From assembly GCA_018829445.1 (NCBI GenBank), contig JAHJTV010000034.1:1-64000 (forward strand): a stretch of DNA of 64,000 nucleotides, read 5' to 3'. This DNA comes from a bacterium (lineage in GTDB: Bacteria; SAR324; XYD2-FULL-50-16). Shown piece by piece: positions 8,722-17,707 of this stretch. Position 1 is the first letter of the stretch, and every line of letters begins with the position of its first letter. Under the pieces are notes generated by a model. It saw only the letters and a program-made list of their open reading frames with translations, was not told the DNA's origin and did not search any database. The position numbers and the translations under genes were made by a program.

Positions 8722-10101
8722 TTATAATTCACTGGCCGTTTCCAGCAGTATTTCCACTGCTTTGGTTGCATGGTTCTTGGTCAAAGTCAGAGATGGCATA
8801 AAACGAAACACGTTACCGAATCGACCGCAAGGTACCATGATCATGCCCTTGTTCAGCATTCCCATGACCATCTTACCAACCTTTTCACCACTCAAAGGTT
8901 TCCGGCTTTCCCTGTCTTCAACAAATTCGATTCCGATCATCAATCCCAGCCCTCTCACATCGCCAATAATGGGAATATCTTTGGCGCCTTTTTTGATCTG
9001 CTTTTTAATTAACTCACCCAGGGTTGCGGCACGTTTAATTAAGGCCTGATCGTTTTCAGTGAGGATGTCGATATTGGCCATGCTGCCTGCGCATGTCATC
9101 GCGTTTCCGGCAAACGTATTGGGTTGGGACTGATCCTCTATTTTTGCTGCAAGATCACTGCGGATGGTAAGACCTGCCATGGGGACATCACCTCCCATGC
9201 CTTTTCCCCAGGTAATCATATCCGGATCCACATCTGTATGTTCAATACACCACATTTTACCCGTTCGTCCAGCTCCGGCCTGCACTTCATCTGAAATGTA
9301 CAAGGCTCCGTGTTTTTCACAGGCTTTTTTCACAATGGTAAAATACTCCGGTGGGGGTGGCACATAACCGCCTTCCCCCTGCTGAGCTTCTATAATAAGA
9401 GCTCCAACGTCATCAGCACCCGTATAAGGAGTATTTAAAACATAATCAACATAATGAGCACACTGCATTTTGCAGCTTGGGTATTTTAATCCAAAACAAC
9501 ACCGATAGCAGTAAGGATAGGGCAGGTGAATAACTCCCGGGATAAAGGGGCCATATCCTTTTCGATACTGATCACCGGTTGTTAAAGAGTTACCTCCGCA
9601 CCAGACACCGTGATAAGCCCCATGGAAAGCTGCGATTTGTGTGCGCCCGGTAATTTTTCTAACAAATTTGATGGCTGTTTCCACAGCCCCGCTTCCACCC
9701 TGGCTGAAATAACTGACACAGTTATTCTTCAGATTCCCCGGCATGACCGATGCCACCTTCTCAGCCAGCTCCGTACGACGAACATTGGACAGATCACTGG
9801 CATGCATCAGGGTATCCATTTGTGATTTCATGGCTTCAATAACTCGGGGATGACAACGTCCCACCGAATTAACTGCTACTCCGGCAGTGATGTCAAGGTA
9901 AACATTACCATCCGCGTCTTTGATGGTTGTGCCTTTTCCTTCTTTAAAAACGAGGGGAAATCTTCCTGCTCCCCGTGCCATTGATTCATATGTGAAAGAT
10001 TTCTCAAGATATTTTTGAGACTTGGGACCCGGAATCTTCTTAGTAACGATTTTTGGAGCGTCGTCATAAGAAAGACCGGCTAATTCTTTTTCATTAACCA
10101 T
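8722..10101 (-). CDS. Class III (omega-type) PLP aminotransferase, 4-aminobutyrate aminotransferase-like
   Basis: A 459-residue pyridoxal-phosphate enzyme. Seen: the phosphate-binding SQGGSGAVETAIK region near 133-145, the PLP-ring Asp271 in ISDEVQAGAGRTGK, and the Schiff-base lysine Lys300 in TWGKGMGGD. Known: this class transfers the amino group of omega-amino acids or amines, or works on beta-amino acids. Unusual: an insert near 195-216 (PYPYCYRCCFGLKYPSCKMQC) has five cysteines, at 198, 201, 202, 210 and 214; such an insert occurs in a subset of GabT-like proteins and could hold a metal (inference). The start ATG has AAGGA upstream. Neighbours are a TRAP transporter and an aldehyde dehydrogenase, so uptake, transamination and oxidation of an amine compound is a reasonable reading. 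Confidence 0.9.
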   Translation of the reverse strand: MVNEKELAGLSYDDAPKIVTKKIPGPKSQKYLEKSFTYESMARGAGRFPLVFKEGKGTTIKDADGNVYLDITAGVAVNSVGRCHPRVIEAMKSQMDTLMHASDLSNVRRTELAEKVASVMPGNLKNNCVSYFSQGGSGAVETAIKFVRKITGRTQIAAFHGAYHGVWCGGNSLTTGDQYRKGYGPFIPGVIHLPYPYCYRCCFGLKYPSCKMQCAHYVDYVLNTPYTGADDVGALIIEAQQGEGGYVPPPPEYFTIVKKACEKHGALYISDEVQAGAGRTGKMWCIEHTDVDPDMITWGKGMGGDVPMAGLTIRSDLAAKIEDQSQPNTFAGNAMTCAGSMANIDILTENDQALIKRAATLGELIKKQIKKGAKDIPIIGDVRGLGLMIGIEFVEDRESRKPLSGEKVGKMVMGMLNKGMIMVPCGRFGNVFRFMPSLTLTKNHATKAVEILLETASEL

Positions 10102-10135
10102 GGTTTTCCTTGTAACTTGAGAGTTTAGGTTTCTC

Positions 10136-10208
10136 TGTCATGCCGGACTTGATCCGGCATCCAGCGTTTTGAAATAATTATGGATTACGTATCGAGCACG
10201 GAATGACA
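10136..10208. repeat. Short palindromic intergenic repeat (non-autonomous element type)
   Basis: A 73-bp unit begins TGTCATGCCGGACTTGATCC and ends GGAATGACA, so its ends are near-perfect inverted copies (TGTCATGCC against GGAATGACA). It also contains an inner hairpin, GCCGGACTTGATCCGGC. This matches the general form of the TGTCAT-CCGG repeats found in many proteobacterial intergenic regions (recognition from memory). It lies just upstream of the aminotransferase start. Confidence 0.65.
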
Positions 10209-11138
10209 ACATATCAGCTTTCTATAGTCTTAAATTTCAATAAATTATATAAGAACTCAAAACTGTTCAGCTTGTAAATAAGTCTATTCGAATTTGAAGA
10301 GCCATTCCCCTTTCGGAACCATCGTTACTAAATATCGAACTTGATAATCAACGATCAGTTTGAAAGGTTGTCCTAATAAATTGTTATCAGTTGGGAGATA
10401 AACCAGTTCTCAAAATGTGTGAGGAAATGGATCACCTGAGATACTGTAATCAAATCAAGTCATAGATCTATGGCCCATGCTATCAGCAACATTCATGCCA
10501 GTGATTTTTATCCTGGAGGAACCTCCAAAATGCCGAATAACGTCGTGTTACGGAAGAGAACAGAAAAACAAAGCCGTCAAATACAACGGCACCTTTCAAA
10601 TATGACGGCCCTTTAGGAATTGCTGTTACCAACGAACAATAGTATAATATTCTGAAATATTGAATAATTTTAGTCCCGCTGTATTTGACGGCGGGAAAAG
10701 AATTTAGAATATTACCTCCAGATCCTTATCAATAATTCTGAATCCGACTGCAACTATGAGACAATCAGGTTCTTGGACGGTAGGATACTGGGCGAAGATC
10801 GGCTCTTGGTACCCTTCATGCTGTTGGCATGAAAAATGGAGAGATCTGTCAGAATTATTTGACAATTTTGGGGGAGAGGCGAAATTGATTATTTGTTTTT
10901 AAAGTTTAGAGAAAACCTGGTCCTCTGGGCCGGGTTAAGTTCAAAGGCTTTGCCATTATCTGTTAACTGTGAACGTTCACGATTATTGTTGTACAAGACT
11001 CAAAACTTTCATTGAACCGTGCTAAGTTCCAAAGTCAAACATTCTGTATTTAAAATGAATTTTCGAATATCCGAGTACGTTTACGTTTACGATCACGTTC
11101 ACGGTTCAAAAGTCTATTCCCTTATAGGGGTATTCAAA
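10209..11138. other. Gene-poor intergenic stretch with inverted and 6-bp repeats
   Basis: No credible ORF. Seen: an imperfect inverted pair, GCCGTCAAATACAACGGC at 10573-10590 and CCGCTGTATTTGACGGC at 10676-10692, each arm also able to fold on itself; the 12-bp palindrome GTGAACGTTCAC near 10968-10981; and five units of a degenerate 6-bp repeat (ACGTTT, ACGTTT, ACGATC, ACGTTC, ACGGTT) at 11077-11106. The stretch ends in a hairpin terminator pointing to the right although no upstream gene on that strand is visible. Confidence 0.5.
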
Positions 11139-11164
11139 ACCGGCCTCTCTGAGGTCGGTTTTTT
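11139..11164 (+). terminator. Rho-independent terminator without an obvious gene in front
   Basis: ACCGGCCTC and GAGGTCGGT form a 9-bp stem (one G-U pair) with loop TCT, followed by a run of T. It would end a plus-strand transcript coming from 10.2-11.1 kb, where no CDS is seen. It could mark a small RNA or a deleted gene. Confidence 0.65.
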
Positions 11165-11250
11165 ATCCCATTCAATTTGTAAGTAGAATACTGAATTACT
11201 GAAGGTATGTAGGTGATAAGCTGTTAATTCACGAAATCGGACAATATCTC

Positions 11251-11784
11251 ATGACGCACAGGGTAAAGACAATTCTTTCAGCCTTTAGTTTGACCGAAAC
11301 CAGCCGGTCTTTTTTTACAGTATCTGCGGCATTGGCTGCACAGCTAAAAGCGAGGATGGTTATTCTACATGTGGTGGAACAGCTGCAGGAAACGTATGAA
11401 GGCATTGCAGCGGCGATTTTCGGAGCAAAAAAGTGGCAGGATATCCTGCATGAATATCGCCAGGATATCCATCAGCCCGTCTTTGAAAGTGATCCTGAAA
11501 AGCAGATGATTAGTGCAGTCTTTGATGAACTCTGCCGTGATTCTGAAAAAAGAATCTCCGGATTTGAAAGTGTAAAACGGGAGTTTCTGATAAGGGAAGG
11601 AGATATTGTTGAAGAGATCATTACGCAATCAAGAGAGCGTCAATGTGAGCTGATCATCATGGGAGCCAGCTGGGGATCATTACCGGGGTCTTTTGTCGGG
11701 CCCAACATTAAATCTGTTATTAGAAAAGCGGAGATGCCGGTGGTGATTGCACCGCTTTCTCCCGAATACTATGGTAAGGATTAA
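11251..11784 (+). CDS. Universal stress protein (UspA-domain) family protein
   Basis: A 177-residue cytoplasmic protein with one Usp domain: first strand VKTILSAFSLTETSRSFFTV, then LHVVEQL, and the C-terminal CELIIMGASWGSLPG with PNIKSVIRKAEMPVVIAP. Known: ATP-binding Usp proteins carry G-x2-G-x9-G-S/T here; this one reads GASWGSLPGSFVGPN, so the spacing is changed and the last GS is GP, which argues against normal ATP binding. The insert at about 50-85 makes it longer than the 140-residue norm. The ATG at 11251 has no clear Shine-Dalgarno. It stands alone. Confidence 0.8.
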   Translation: MTHRVKTILSAFSLTETSRSFFTVSAALAAQLKARMVILHVVEQLQETYEGIAAAIFGAKKWQDILHEYRQDIHQPVFESDPEKQMISAVFDELCRDSEKRISGFESVKREFLIREGDIVEEIITQSRERQCELIIMGASWGSLPGSFVGPNIKSVIRKAEMPVVIAPLSPEYYGKD

Positions 11785-11841
11785 AATGGTTTTTTGTAGA
11801 ACTGCTCCAGCGATTTGCAGCCGACAATGGGCTTTGAGCAG

Positions 11842-11997
11842 CTAAAATCGGGTTATTCTGCCGGGGCGTTGGATACCAAGTTTTCGCATACGCCCCCTTA
11901 ATGTGCTTGGATTCAAACCCAGGGATTTGTCTATCTCCTTTTGCTCTCTTCTTATCCAATAATCCAAAATAGGATTTTCGATAAAATCTGTGGTGTA
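11842..11997 (-). pseudogene. Second relic of a sigma-54 activator tail; carries an 87-bp perfect repeat
   Basis: The open frame (about 51 codons, bounded by stops and lacking a start) ends SLGLNPSTLRGRMRKLGIQR and then PGRITRF. The last part is identical to the C-terminus of the activator at 19168-21033. Bases 11843-11929 match 19169-19255 without a single difference, in the same orientation, while further upstream the two frames diverge (REQKEIDK here, EGEKGAAK there). The stop codons differ (TAG here, TAA there). This looks like a truncated paralogue whose end was homogenised by gene conversion, or a recent partial copy. Confidence 0.75.
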
Positions 11998-12260
11998 TTA
12001 AAAATCAGAGTCTAGATTTGAGAGGCCTCCCCTGTTTTACATCTAATTTCCAGAAAAAGATAAGATTCCTTTCGACATTGACCCAAAAAAGGAATTAAAA
12101 CCAGAATGAATACCATGACGCCTTAAATGCGATTTCTTATCATCTATCATCCATTATCCTCTATATTCGGTGTAGCCTCCAGGGCTTATTGACAGAAGTT
12201 TCCAATTTATGCAGAGTGATTGCATCAAGCCAAACCATAATTCTAAGTTAAAATCATGCC
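11998..12260. other. Non-coding stretch upstream of the PAS activator
   Basis: No ORF with coding character is seen between the regulator relic and the activator start at 12261. The stretch is AT-rich and contains no recognisable -24/-12 promoter for the downstream gene; a conventional promoter for the activator is expected here but cannot be fixed by eye. Confidence 0.4.
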
Positions 12261-13634
12261 ATGGAACCCAACGATTTCTTTAATCCGAATTTCCTCAAGG
12301 AACTTGCCCTTTCCGTTTTGAACTCCATTAACGATGGGATCTTAATCGCGGATAAGGTAGGTATTATCCAATATGTAAACCCGGAATATACACGAATAGT
12401 CGGGATGAAGCCTAAAGACCTGCTAGGAAAAATTCTGGCAGATGTTCGCCCGGGAGCTATTTTACCTGCGGTGATCGAAACGGGGAAAACTGTGTCAGGG
12501 GTTTATCGGGAGGTGAAAGAGACAAAATATGTAGTCGATATTGCACCCATAGTCCATGATGGTAATATTGTTGGTGGGGTTTCAATTGTCAAAGACATAA
12601 CTGAAGTAAAAAAACTTTCGAAAGCTTTAGAGTCAGCCCAGAGTTCTCTTCAAAAGCTGCAAAGCACGATGGAGAGTTACTTCTGCCCAAAATACACGTT
12701 GAGTCAGTTGAAAGGTGATTCTGAAAAACTTAATCGAACGATAAAGTTGGCTGAAAAAGCGGCTTTGGCAGATGCAAATATCCTACTTCTCGGTGAAAGC
12801 GGAACCGGTAAAGAACTTATTGCCCAGGGAATCCACAATGCCAGTCCCCGTCAACATGGGCCGTTTGTTCCTGTCAACTGCGCTGCGATTCCTTCTGTTT
12901 TGCTAGAAAGTGAATTATTCGGATACGCGGATGGAGCATTCACTGGAGCTAGAAAAGGTGGAAAACTGGGACTTTTTCAGCTGGCTCATCGCGGAACATT
13001 GTTTCTGGATGAAATTGGTGACATGCATGTTGACATGCAAGCTAAACTTTTACGGATCATCCAGGAGCAAAAAGTACGTAGGGTGGGTGAACTGAATGAG
13101 CAAAAAATCGATGTCAGGATCATTGCTGCAACCAATCAGGATATTGAGGCCATGGTAAAACGAGGTCGGTTCCGCCAGGATCTTTATTACAGACTTAATG
13201 CTTTTCAATTGTCTGTTCCGCCTTTACGAGAACGAAAGGAAGATATCATCAATTTAAGCTATTCTATTGCCAATGACTATGATGAAACCATCACATTCAC
13301 CCTGTCTGAAGAAGTAAAAAAGCTATTTTATTTATTTGATTGGCCCGGAAATATCAGGGAATTAAAAAATGTGATTGAGTATGCCTGCAATATGACCAGC
13401 CAAGACGGAGAGATAAAAATAGAGCATCTTCCAGAACGGATGCAGAATTCTAAATATCATCCCTATCTTTCCTCAGAGTATCTACAGCCTTTAAAAGATA
13501 GCGTTAAACAATTTGAAAAAAAACTGTTGCAAAATCTCTTAATCAAGTTTGGAGAGACTCTTGAGGGGAAGAAAAAAATTGCTAAAATTCTTAAAATATC
13601 AGTTTCATCGCTATACAGAAAGCTTGAGGACTAG
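12261..13634 (+). CDS. PAS-domain sigma-54-dependent transcriptional activator
   Basis: A 457-residue one-component regulator. Seen: a PAS domain at about 15-120 (NSINDGILIADKVGIIQYVN is typical), then an AAA+ domain with Walker A GESGTGKE at 178-185, the sigma-54 contact loop GAFTGA at 225-230, Walker B FLDEIGD at 248-254, the arginine-finger region FRQDLYYRLNAF, and a C-terminal Fis-like helix-turn-helix ending KKIAKILKISVSSLYRKLED. Known: such proteins bind upstream enhancer sites and remodel the sigma-54 holoenzyme in response to a PAS ligand. It lies 250 bases upstream of an operon with a -24/-12 promoter at 13814-13829, so it very probably controls that operon (inference). Confidence 0.93.
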   Translation: MEPNDFFNPNFLKELALSVLNSINDGILIADKVGIIQYVNPEYTRIVGMKPKDLLGKILADVRPGAILPAVIETGKTVSGVYREVKETKYVVDIAPIVHDGNIVGGVSIVKDITEVKKLSKALESAQSSLQKLQSTMESYFCPKYTLSQLKGDSEKLNRTIKLAEKAALADANILLLGESGTGKELIAQGIHNASPRQHGPFVPVNCAAIPSVLLESELFGYADGAFTGARKGGKLGLFQLAHRGTLFLDEIGDMHVDMQAKLLRIIQEQKVRRVGELNEQKIDVRIIAATNQDIEAMVKRGRFRQDLYYRLNAFQLSVPPLRERKEDIINLSYSIANDYDETITFTLSEEVKKLFYLFDWPGNIRELKNVIEYACNMTSQDGEIKIEHLPERMQNSKYHPYLSSEYLQPLKDSVKQFEKKLLQNLLIKFGETLEGKKKIAKILKISVSSLYRKLED

Positions 13635-13813
13635 AATTCTTAAATACGGGAATAAGTATGGTCTGGATTCTTACTTTTGGGAATTTTATTTCAGTCAATA
13701 AATCAATTTCTTATCAAAATTCCTTCCAGCAGGTATTCTCAACTTTGGGAATCCAAACACCTACCTAATATAGAAAAATTGTTAACTAGTTGTAAATATG
13801 GAGTAAAATCTTA

Positions 13814-13829
13814 AGGCATAACCATTGCT
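13814..13829 (+). promoter_or_regulatory. Sigma-54 (-24/-12) promoter of the CitMHS/AtuA/CoA-transferase operon
   Basis: AGGCATAACCATTGCT fits TGGYAYRNNNNTTGCW with one mismatch, and GG (13815-13816) and GC (13827-13828) are exactly ten bases apart. It is 55 bases before the ATG at 13885 and 180 bases after a sigma-54 activator gene. Confidence 0.82.
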
Positions 13830-13884
13830 ATATTAGGCACTTCTTAATGCTATTTAATATCTAAGACATTTAAAAGGAGGCGTC

Positions 13885-15183
13885 ATGTTAGCATTTTTTG
13901 GTTTCTGTACTATAGCAGTGCTACTGTTATTAATAATGACGAAACGAACGTCGGTTATTGTAGCTTTGGTCGCAGTGCCAATCATTTTTGGACTATTGGC
14001 AGGTTTGGGACCTCATTTGGGTGAGTATATGATGAAAGGTCTTAAAGGAGTCGCTCCGACTGGTATCATGCTGACCTTTGCCATTCTTTATTTCAGTGTA
14101 ATGAATGATGCTGGAATGTTCGATCCGATCATCAAGGGGATCATTCGTTTTGGCGGTCGAGATCCGATTAAGATTGTGATCGGTACAGGTTTGATTGCTA
14201 TGCTGGCTCACTTGGACGGGTCCGGAGCTTCGACTTTTCTGATCTGTATTCCCGCCATGCTACCTATATATGAACAGCTTGGAATCGATAAAAGAATACT
14301 TGCCTGTATGGCTGCGCTGGGTGCAGGAACAATGAATGTTGTTCCTTGGGGAGGTCCGGCCCTTCGTGCAGCCACTTCACTGCAGTTGGAAATGTCATCG
14401 CTATTTAATCCGGTCATCCCCGCGCTAGGAGCGGGATTAATCTCCGTCCTGGTGATTGGTTTCTTTCTCGGTAAAAAAGAAAAACTACGTATCGTGAACG
14501 TAGGAGCAACTATTGATGTTGATTACGTCGTTGAGGAATCTGACGAAGTAAAAGCCCTCAAACGCCCGAAGTTGTTTTTGTTTAATGTTGCCTTAACCAT
14601 AGCTGCAATTGTTACATTGGTAATGGGAATAATTCCGCTGCCGGCAGTATTTGTGGTTGCCCTAGCCATCGCTTTAGTTGTCAATTATCCCAATGTCAAG
14701 ACACAACAGGATAGAATCACAGCTCATGGAAAAGCTGCCATTCTCATGGTAGCTATTATTTTTGCAGCTGGTATTTTTACCGGTATTCTAAAAGGCTCAG
14801 GAATGATCAAGGCCTTGGCGGAAACCCTGGTAGCTGTTGTACCTCAAAGTTTAGGCGGTCATTTACCAGTTCTCACAGCTATTACATCCATGCCTGCCAG
14901 CTTGCTCTTTGATCCGGATTCTTACTATTTTGGCGTTTTACCTGTTTTAGCTTCCGCTGCTGAAGCATTGGGTGTAAATGCTGTCGAAATAGCTCGCGCT
15001 GCCATTCTAGGTCAGATGACAACTGGTTTTCCGGTAAGTCCTTTGACAGCCTCAACCTTTTTATTAGTTGGTCTTGCTGGTGTTGATCTGGCGGATCACC
15101 AGAAAAAAACCATCCCCTTGGCCTTTCTGGTCACTATCATTATGACTGTTGTTGCCATTATTACTGGCGCTTTCAGGATTTAA
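13885..15183 (+). CDS. CitMHS-family organic acid transporter
   Basis: A 432-residue inner-membrane carrier with about eleven to twelve helices. Seen: VVPWGGPALRAATSL, SGASTFLICIPAMLPIYEQL and the C-terminal DPDSYYFGVLPVLASAAEAL are hallmarks of the CitM/citrate-Mg2+:H+ symporter family. Known: members take up metal-complexed citrate or other di- and tricarboxylates. AAAAGGAGG lies seven bases before the ATG. It heads an operon with an AtuA-like protein and CoA-transferase, which suggests that its real substrate is an oxo- or hydroxy-acid that is then activated with CoA (inference). Confidence 0.88.
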   Translation: MLAFFGFCTIAVLLLLIMTKRTSVIVALVAVPIIFGLLAGLGPHLGEYMMKGLKGVAPTGIMLTFAILYFSVMNDAGMFDPIIKGIIRFGGRDPIKIVIGTGLIAMLAHLDGSGASTFLICIPAMLPIYEQLGIDKRILACMAALGAGTMNVVPWGGPALRAATSLQLEMSSLFNPVIPALGAGLISVLVIGFFLGKKEKLRIVNVGATIDVDYVVEESDEVKALKRPKLFLFNVALTIAAIVTLVMGIIPLPAVFVVALAIALVVNYPNVKTQQDRITAHGKAAILMVAIIFAAGIFTGILKGSGMIKALAETLVAVVPQSLGGHLPVLTAITSMPASLLFDPDSYYFGVLPVLASAAEALGVNAVEIARAAILGQMTTGFPVSPLTASTFLLVGLAGVDLADHQKKTIPLAFLVTIIMTVVAIITGAFRI

Positions 15184-15208
15184 AACTAGCCAGTGGAGAA
15201 TAAAAAAT

Positions 15209-16564
15209 ATGTCTAAAATTAAGACTCAAGTTGTTATCGGCTCCGGAGCAGGTTATTCTGGAGACCGAATTGAACCCGCTGAGGAATTGGTCAAAAGCGG
15301 GAAGCTGGATTATATCGGTTTTGAATGTCTGGCTGAACGGACCATTGCCCTGGCCCAATTAAAAAAGTTAAAAGATCCCCAGGCCGGTTATGACCCGCTT
15401 TTAGTAGAGCGCATGGAGCGGATACTTCCCCTTTGCCGTGAAAAAGGGGTCAAGCTGATCACCAATATGGGAGCTGCAAATCCGAAGGCAGCGCTGGAAA
15501 AAACGCTGGAGATTGCTCGCAAGCATAATCTGAAAGGATTGAAAATCGCGGCTGTGATCGGTGATGATGTCAGCAAGCAGGTAGCCGATATTAATCCTTT
15601 ACTGTTGGAAACAGGAAAACCTCTGCTGGAGAGCATTCCTGAATTTGTTTCTGCCAATGTGTACCTAGGTGTTGAAAGCATCCTGCCTGCTTTGCAGGCA
15701 GGTGCGGATGTTGTTATTACCGGTCGTGTGGCCGATCCTGCACTGTTTCTGGCGCCTCTGGTACATGAATTCGGATGGGTTATGAATGATTGGAATTTGC
15801 TGGGAAAAGGGACAGTTGTTGGCCATCTGCTTGAGTGCGCAGGGCAAATCACCGGGGGATATTACGCAGAACCCGGAAAAAAGAATGTCCCCAATCTTGC
15901 CAGGCTCGGTTTTCCCATGGCCGAAGTCAGTGCCGATGGGAATGCCGTTATCACCAAACTCTCTACAGAGGGGGGAAAAGTCGATCTGTCAACATGTAAA
16001 GAGCAATTGCTTTACGAACTGCACAATCCTTCAGCCTACCTGACACCAGATGTAACTGCCGACTTTTCCGGTGTTAGATTTGAACAATCCGGGATTGACC
16101 GGGTTCAGGTTACAGGAGGGAAAGGTACACAAAGACCTGATCAACTCAAGGTATGCATTGGATACCACGGAGGTTATATCGGTGAAGGTTCCATTGGCTA
16201 TGCAGGACCGGGATCTAAAAAAAGAGCCCGTCTTGCCGCTGAAATTGTCAAAGAGCGGTTATCGTTGGTTGGTGTCCGTTTCAGCGAAATCCGGTTTGAC
16301 CTGCTTGGTGTGGATTCCTTGCATCGTGCAGCTTCTCCCGGAGATGAGTTTGAACCTTATGAGGTAATTATGCGAGTGGCAGCAAAAACGGATTCATTAA
16401 AAGTGGCTCAACAAATCGGCAACGAAGTTGAAACCCTCTATACAAATGGCCCTGCTGGCGGCGGCGGAGCTGTAAAAGGAACCCGCGAGATTGTGGCAGT
16501 TGCATCGACCCTGATTCCTCGGGAGATGGTAACCCCAGTAATTATAGTAACGGAGGTGGATTGA
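15209..16564 (+). CDS. AtuA-like protein (DUF1446 / acyclic terpene utilisation AtuA family)
   Basis: A 451-residue cytoplasmic protein of the AtuA family. Seen: the opening VVIGSGAGYSGDRIEPAEEL, then LDYIGFECLAERTIALAQL, GADVVITGRVADPALFLAPL and VGHLLECAGQITGGYY, all characteristic of DUF1446. Known: AtuA is needed for citronellol and geraniol catabolism in Pseudomonas, with no established reaction; in many bacteria AtuA-like proteins occur with CoA enzymes. The longer frame from 15149 would overlap the transporter; ATG 15209 with GTGGAGAA upstream is chosen. The next gene encodes the small AtuA-type domain that is fused to this protein in some species. Confidence 0.85.
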   Translation: MSKIKTQVVIGSGAGYSGDRIEPAEELVKSGKLDYIGFECLAERTIALAQLKKLKDPQAGYDPLLVERMERILPLCREKGVKLITNMGAANPKAALEKTLEIARKHNLKGLKIAAVIGDDVSKQVADINPLLLETGKPLLESIPEFVSANVYLGVESILPALQAGADVVITGRVADPALFLAPLVHEFGWVMNDWNLLGKGTVVGHLLECAGQITGGYYAEPGKKNVPNLARLGFPMAEVSADGNAVITKLSTEGGKVDLSTCKEQLLYELHNPSAYLTPDVTADFSGVRFEQSGIDRVQVTGGKGTQRPDQLKVCIGYHGGYIGEGSIGYAGPGSKKRARLAAEIVKERLSLVGVRFSEIRFDLLGVDSLHRAASPGDEFEPYEVIMRVAAKTDSLKVAQQIGNEVETLYTNGPAGGGGAVKGTREIVAVASTLIPREMVTPVIIVTEVD

Positions 16565-16565
16565 T

Positions 16566-16880
16566 ATGGCCAAAATAAAATTATGGGATATCGCTCATGC
16601 AAGAACAGGTGATAAGGGTAATGCATCAAATATTTCTTTGATTCCTTATAATGAAAAAGACTATGAGTTGTTAAAAGAAAAAGTCACTGCCGAAGTTGTT
16701 AAAAATCATTTCTCTGGAGTTGTACAGGGACAAGTTACCAGATACGACCTGCCGAATATTTGTGCTTTGAATTTTGTTATGGAGAAAGCACTATGTGGTG
16801 GCGTAACCTCCTCTCTTGCCTTGGATACCCATGGAAAGACTCTAAGTTCCGCGCTTTTGGAAATGATCATCGATACTTAA
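16566..16880 (+). CDS. Small AtuA-partner protein (AtuA C-terminal ferredoxin-fold domain)
   Basis: A 104-residue protein matching the domain found at the C-terminus of longer AtuA proteins: LWDIAHARTGDKGNASNISL near the start is the diagnostic block (HARSGDKG in most relatives), and DTHGKTLSSALLEM closes the domain. Here it is a separate gene starting one base after the AtuA-like stop, so the two products almost certainly form a complex. Function unknown. The 166 bases that follow, up to the CoA-transferase, hold no gene. Confidence 0.82.
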   Translation: MAKIKLWDIAHARTGDKGNASNISLIPYNEKDYELLKEKVTAEVVKNHFSGVVQGQVTRYDLPNICALNFVMEKALCGGVTSSLALDTHGKTLSSALLEMIIDT

Positions 16881-17046
16881 CTCACCAAGCCCTGCCCAAT
16901 CCTCACCGGGCCGACATGTTATTAATATCCCGTTTTCCCCGGTTCAGGGTAATAGATCCAAAGCTTAGGCTGACTGGTGGAAAAAATCAGGAAATGTCAA
17001 CTCGTAAAGAATTACTATATAAAAACAAATAGATTAAGGTATGTGC

Positions 17047-17706
17047 ATGAAAAAAGTAACAACACTTGAATCAGCTTTTGAAAAGATTTCAAGTGGAATG
17101 AGTATTATGGTCGGTGGGTTTATGACCGTCGGAACGCCTGAGAAATTAATTGATGCGTTGTTGGAGAGAGAGTTAACTGATCTGACAATTATCTGTAATG
17201 ATGCAGGTATCCCTGATAAGGGAGTTGGTAAACTACTCGCTGCCGGAGTGGTAAAAACTTTTTACGTATCTCATGTGGGACTAAATCCCTTGTTCGGTAA
17301 ACTAATGAGCAATGGAGATATTGAGGCTATTTTAGTTCCACAAGGGACATTGGCAGAGCGAATCCGGGCTGGTGGAACCGGGTTGGGAGGATTTTTAACA
17401 CCAACAGGTGTGGGAACAGAAGTTGAAAAAGGAAAGCAGATTATTAAAATCGGAGGAAAATCCTATTTATTGGAATTACCATTAAAGGCAGATGTTGCAT
17501 TGATAAAAGCCCACAGGGCTGATGGTGCCGGGAATCTGATATTTAGGAAATCCGCCCGTAATTTTAATCCGTTGATGGCAATGGCGAGTGACTATGTAAT
17601 TACAGAGGCAGAATTTACAGAAAATATTGGAACCCTCGATCCTGATCAGGTCATGCTTCCTGGAATTTTTGTGGATGCCGTGGTTAAAAATTCGGAGGAA
17701 AACTAA
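17047..17706 (+). CDS. 3-oxoacid CoA-transferase subunit A family
   Basis: A 219-residue subunit of a family I CoA-transferase. Seen: VGGFMTVGTP near the start (the family G-G-F-x3-G-x-P motif), then TIICNDAGIPDKGVGKLL, GTLAERIRAGGTGLGGFLTP and ALIKAHRADGAGNL. Known: A and B subunits form an A2B2 enzyme that moves CoA from acetyl-CoA or succinyl-CoA to acetoacetate or similar acids. ATG 17047 is preferred to ATG 17041 because the AAGG upstream is then at normal distance. It belongs to the CitMHS/AtuA operon and would activate that pathway's acid, or handle acetoacetate from ring cleavage (inference). Confidence 0.9.
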   Translation: MKKVTTLESAFEKISSGMSIMVGGFMTVGTPEKLIDALLERELTDLTIICNDAGIPDKGVGKLLAAGVVKTFYVSHVGLNPLFGKLMSNGDIEAILVPQGTLAERIRAGGTGLGGFLTPTGVGTEVEKGKQIIKIGGKSYLLELPLKADVALIKAHRADGAGNLIFRKSARNFNPLMAMASDYVITEAEFTENIGTLDPDQVMLPGIFVDAVVKNSEEN

Positions 17707-17707
17707 C

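Noticed and set aside
10136..10164. GC-N10-CC spacing upstream of the aminotransferase read as a sigma-54 site
   Set aside because: The bases belong to the palindromic repeat and lack the TTGC and TGG elements.
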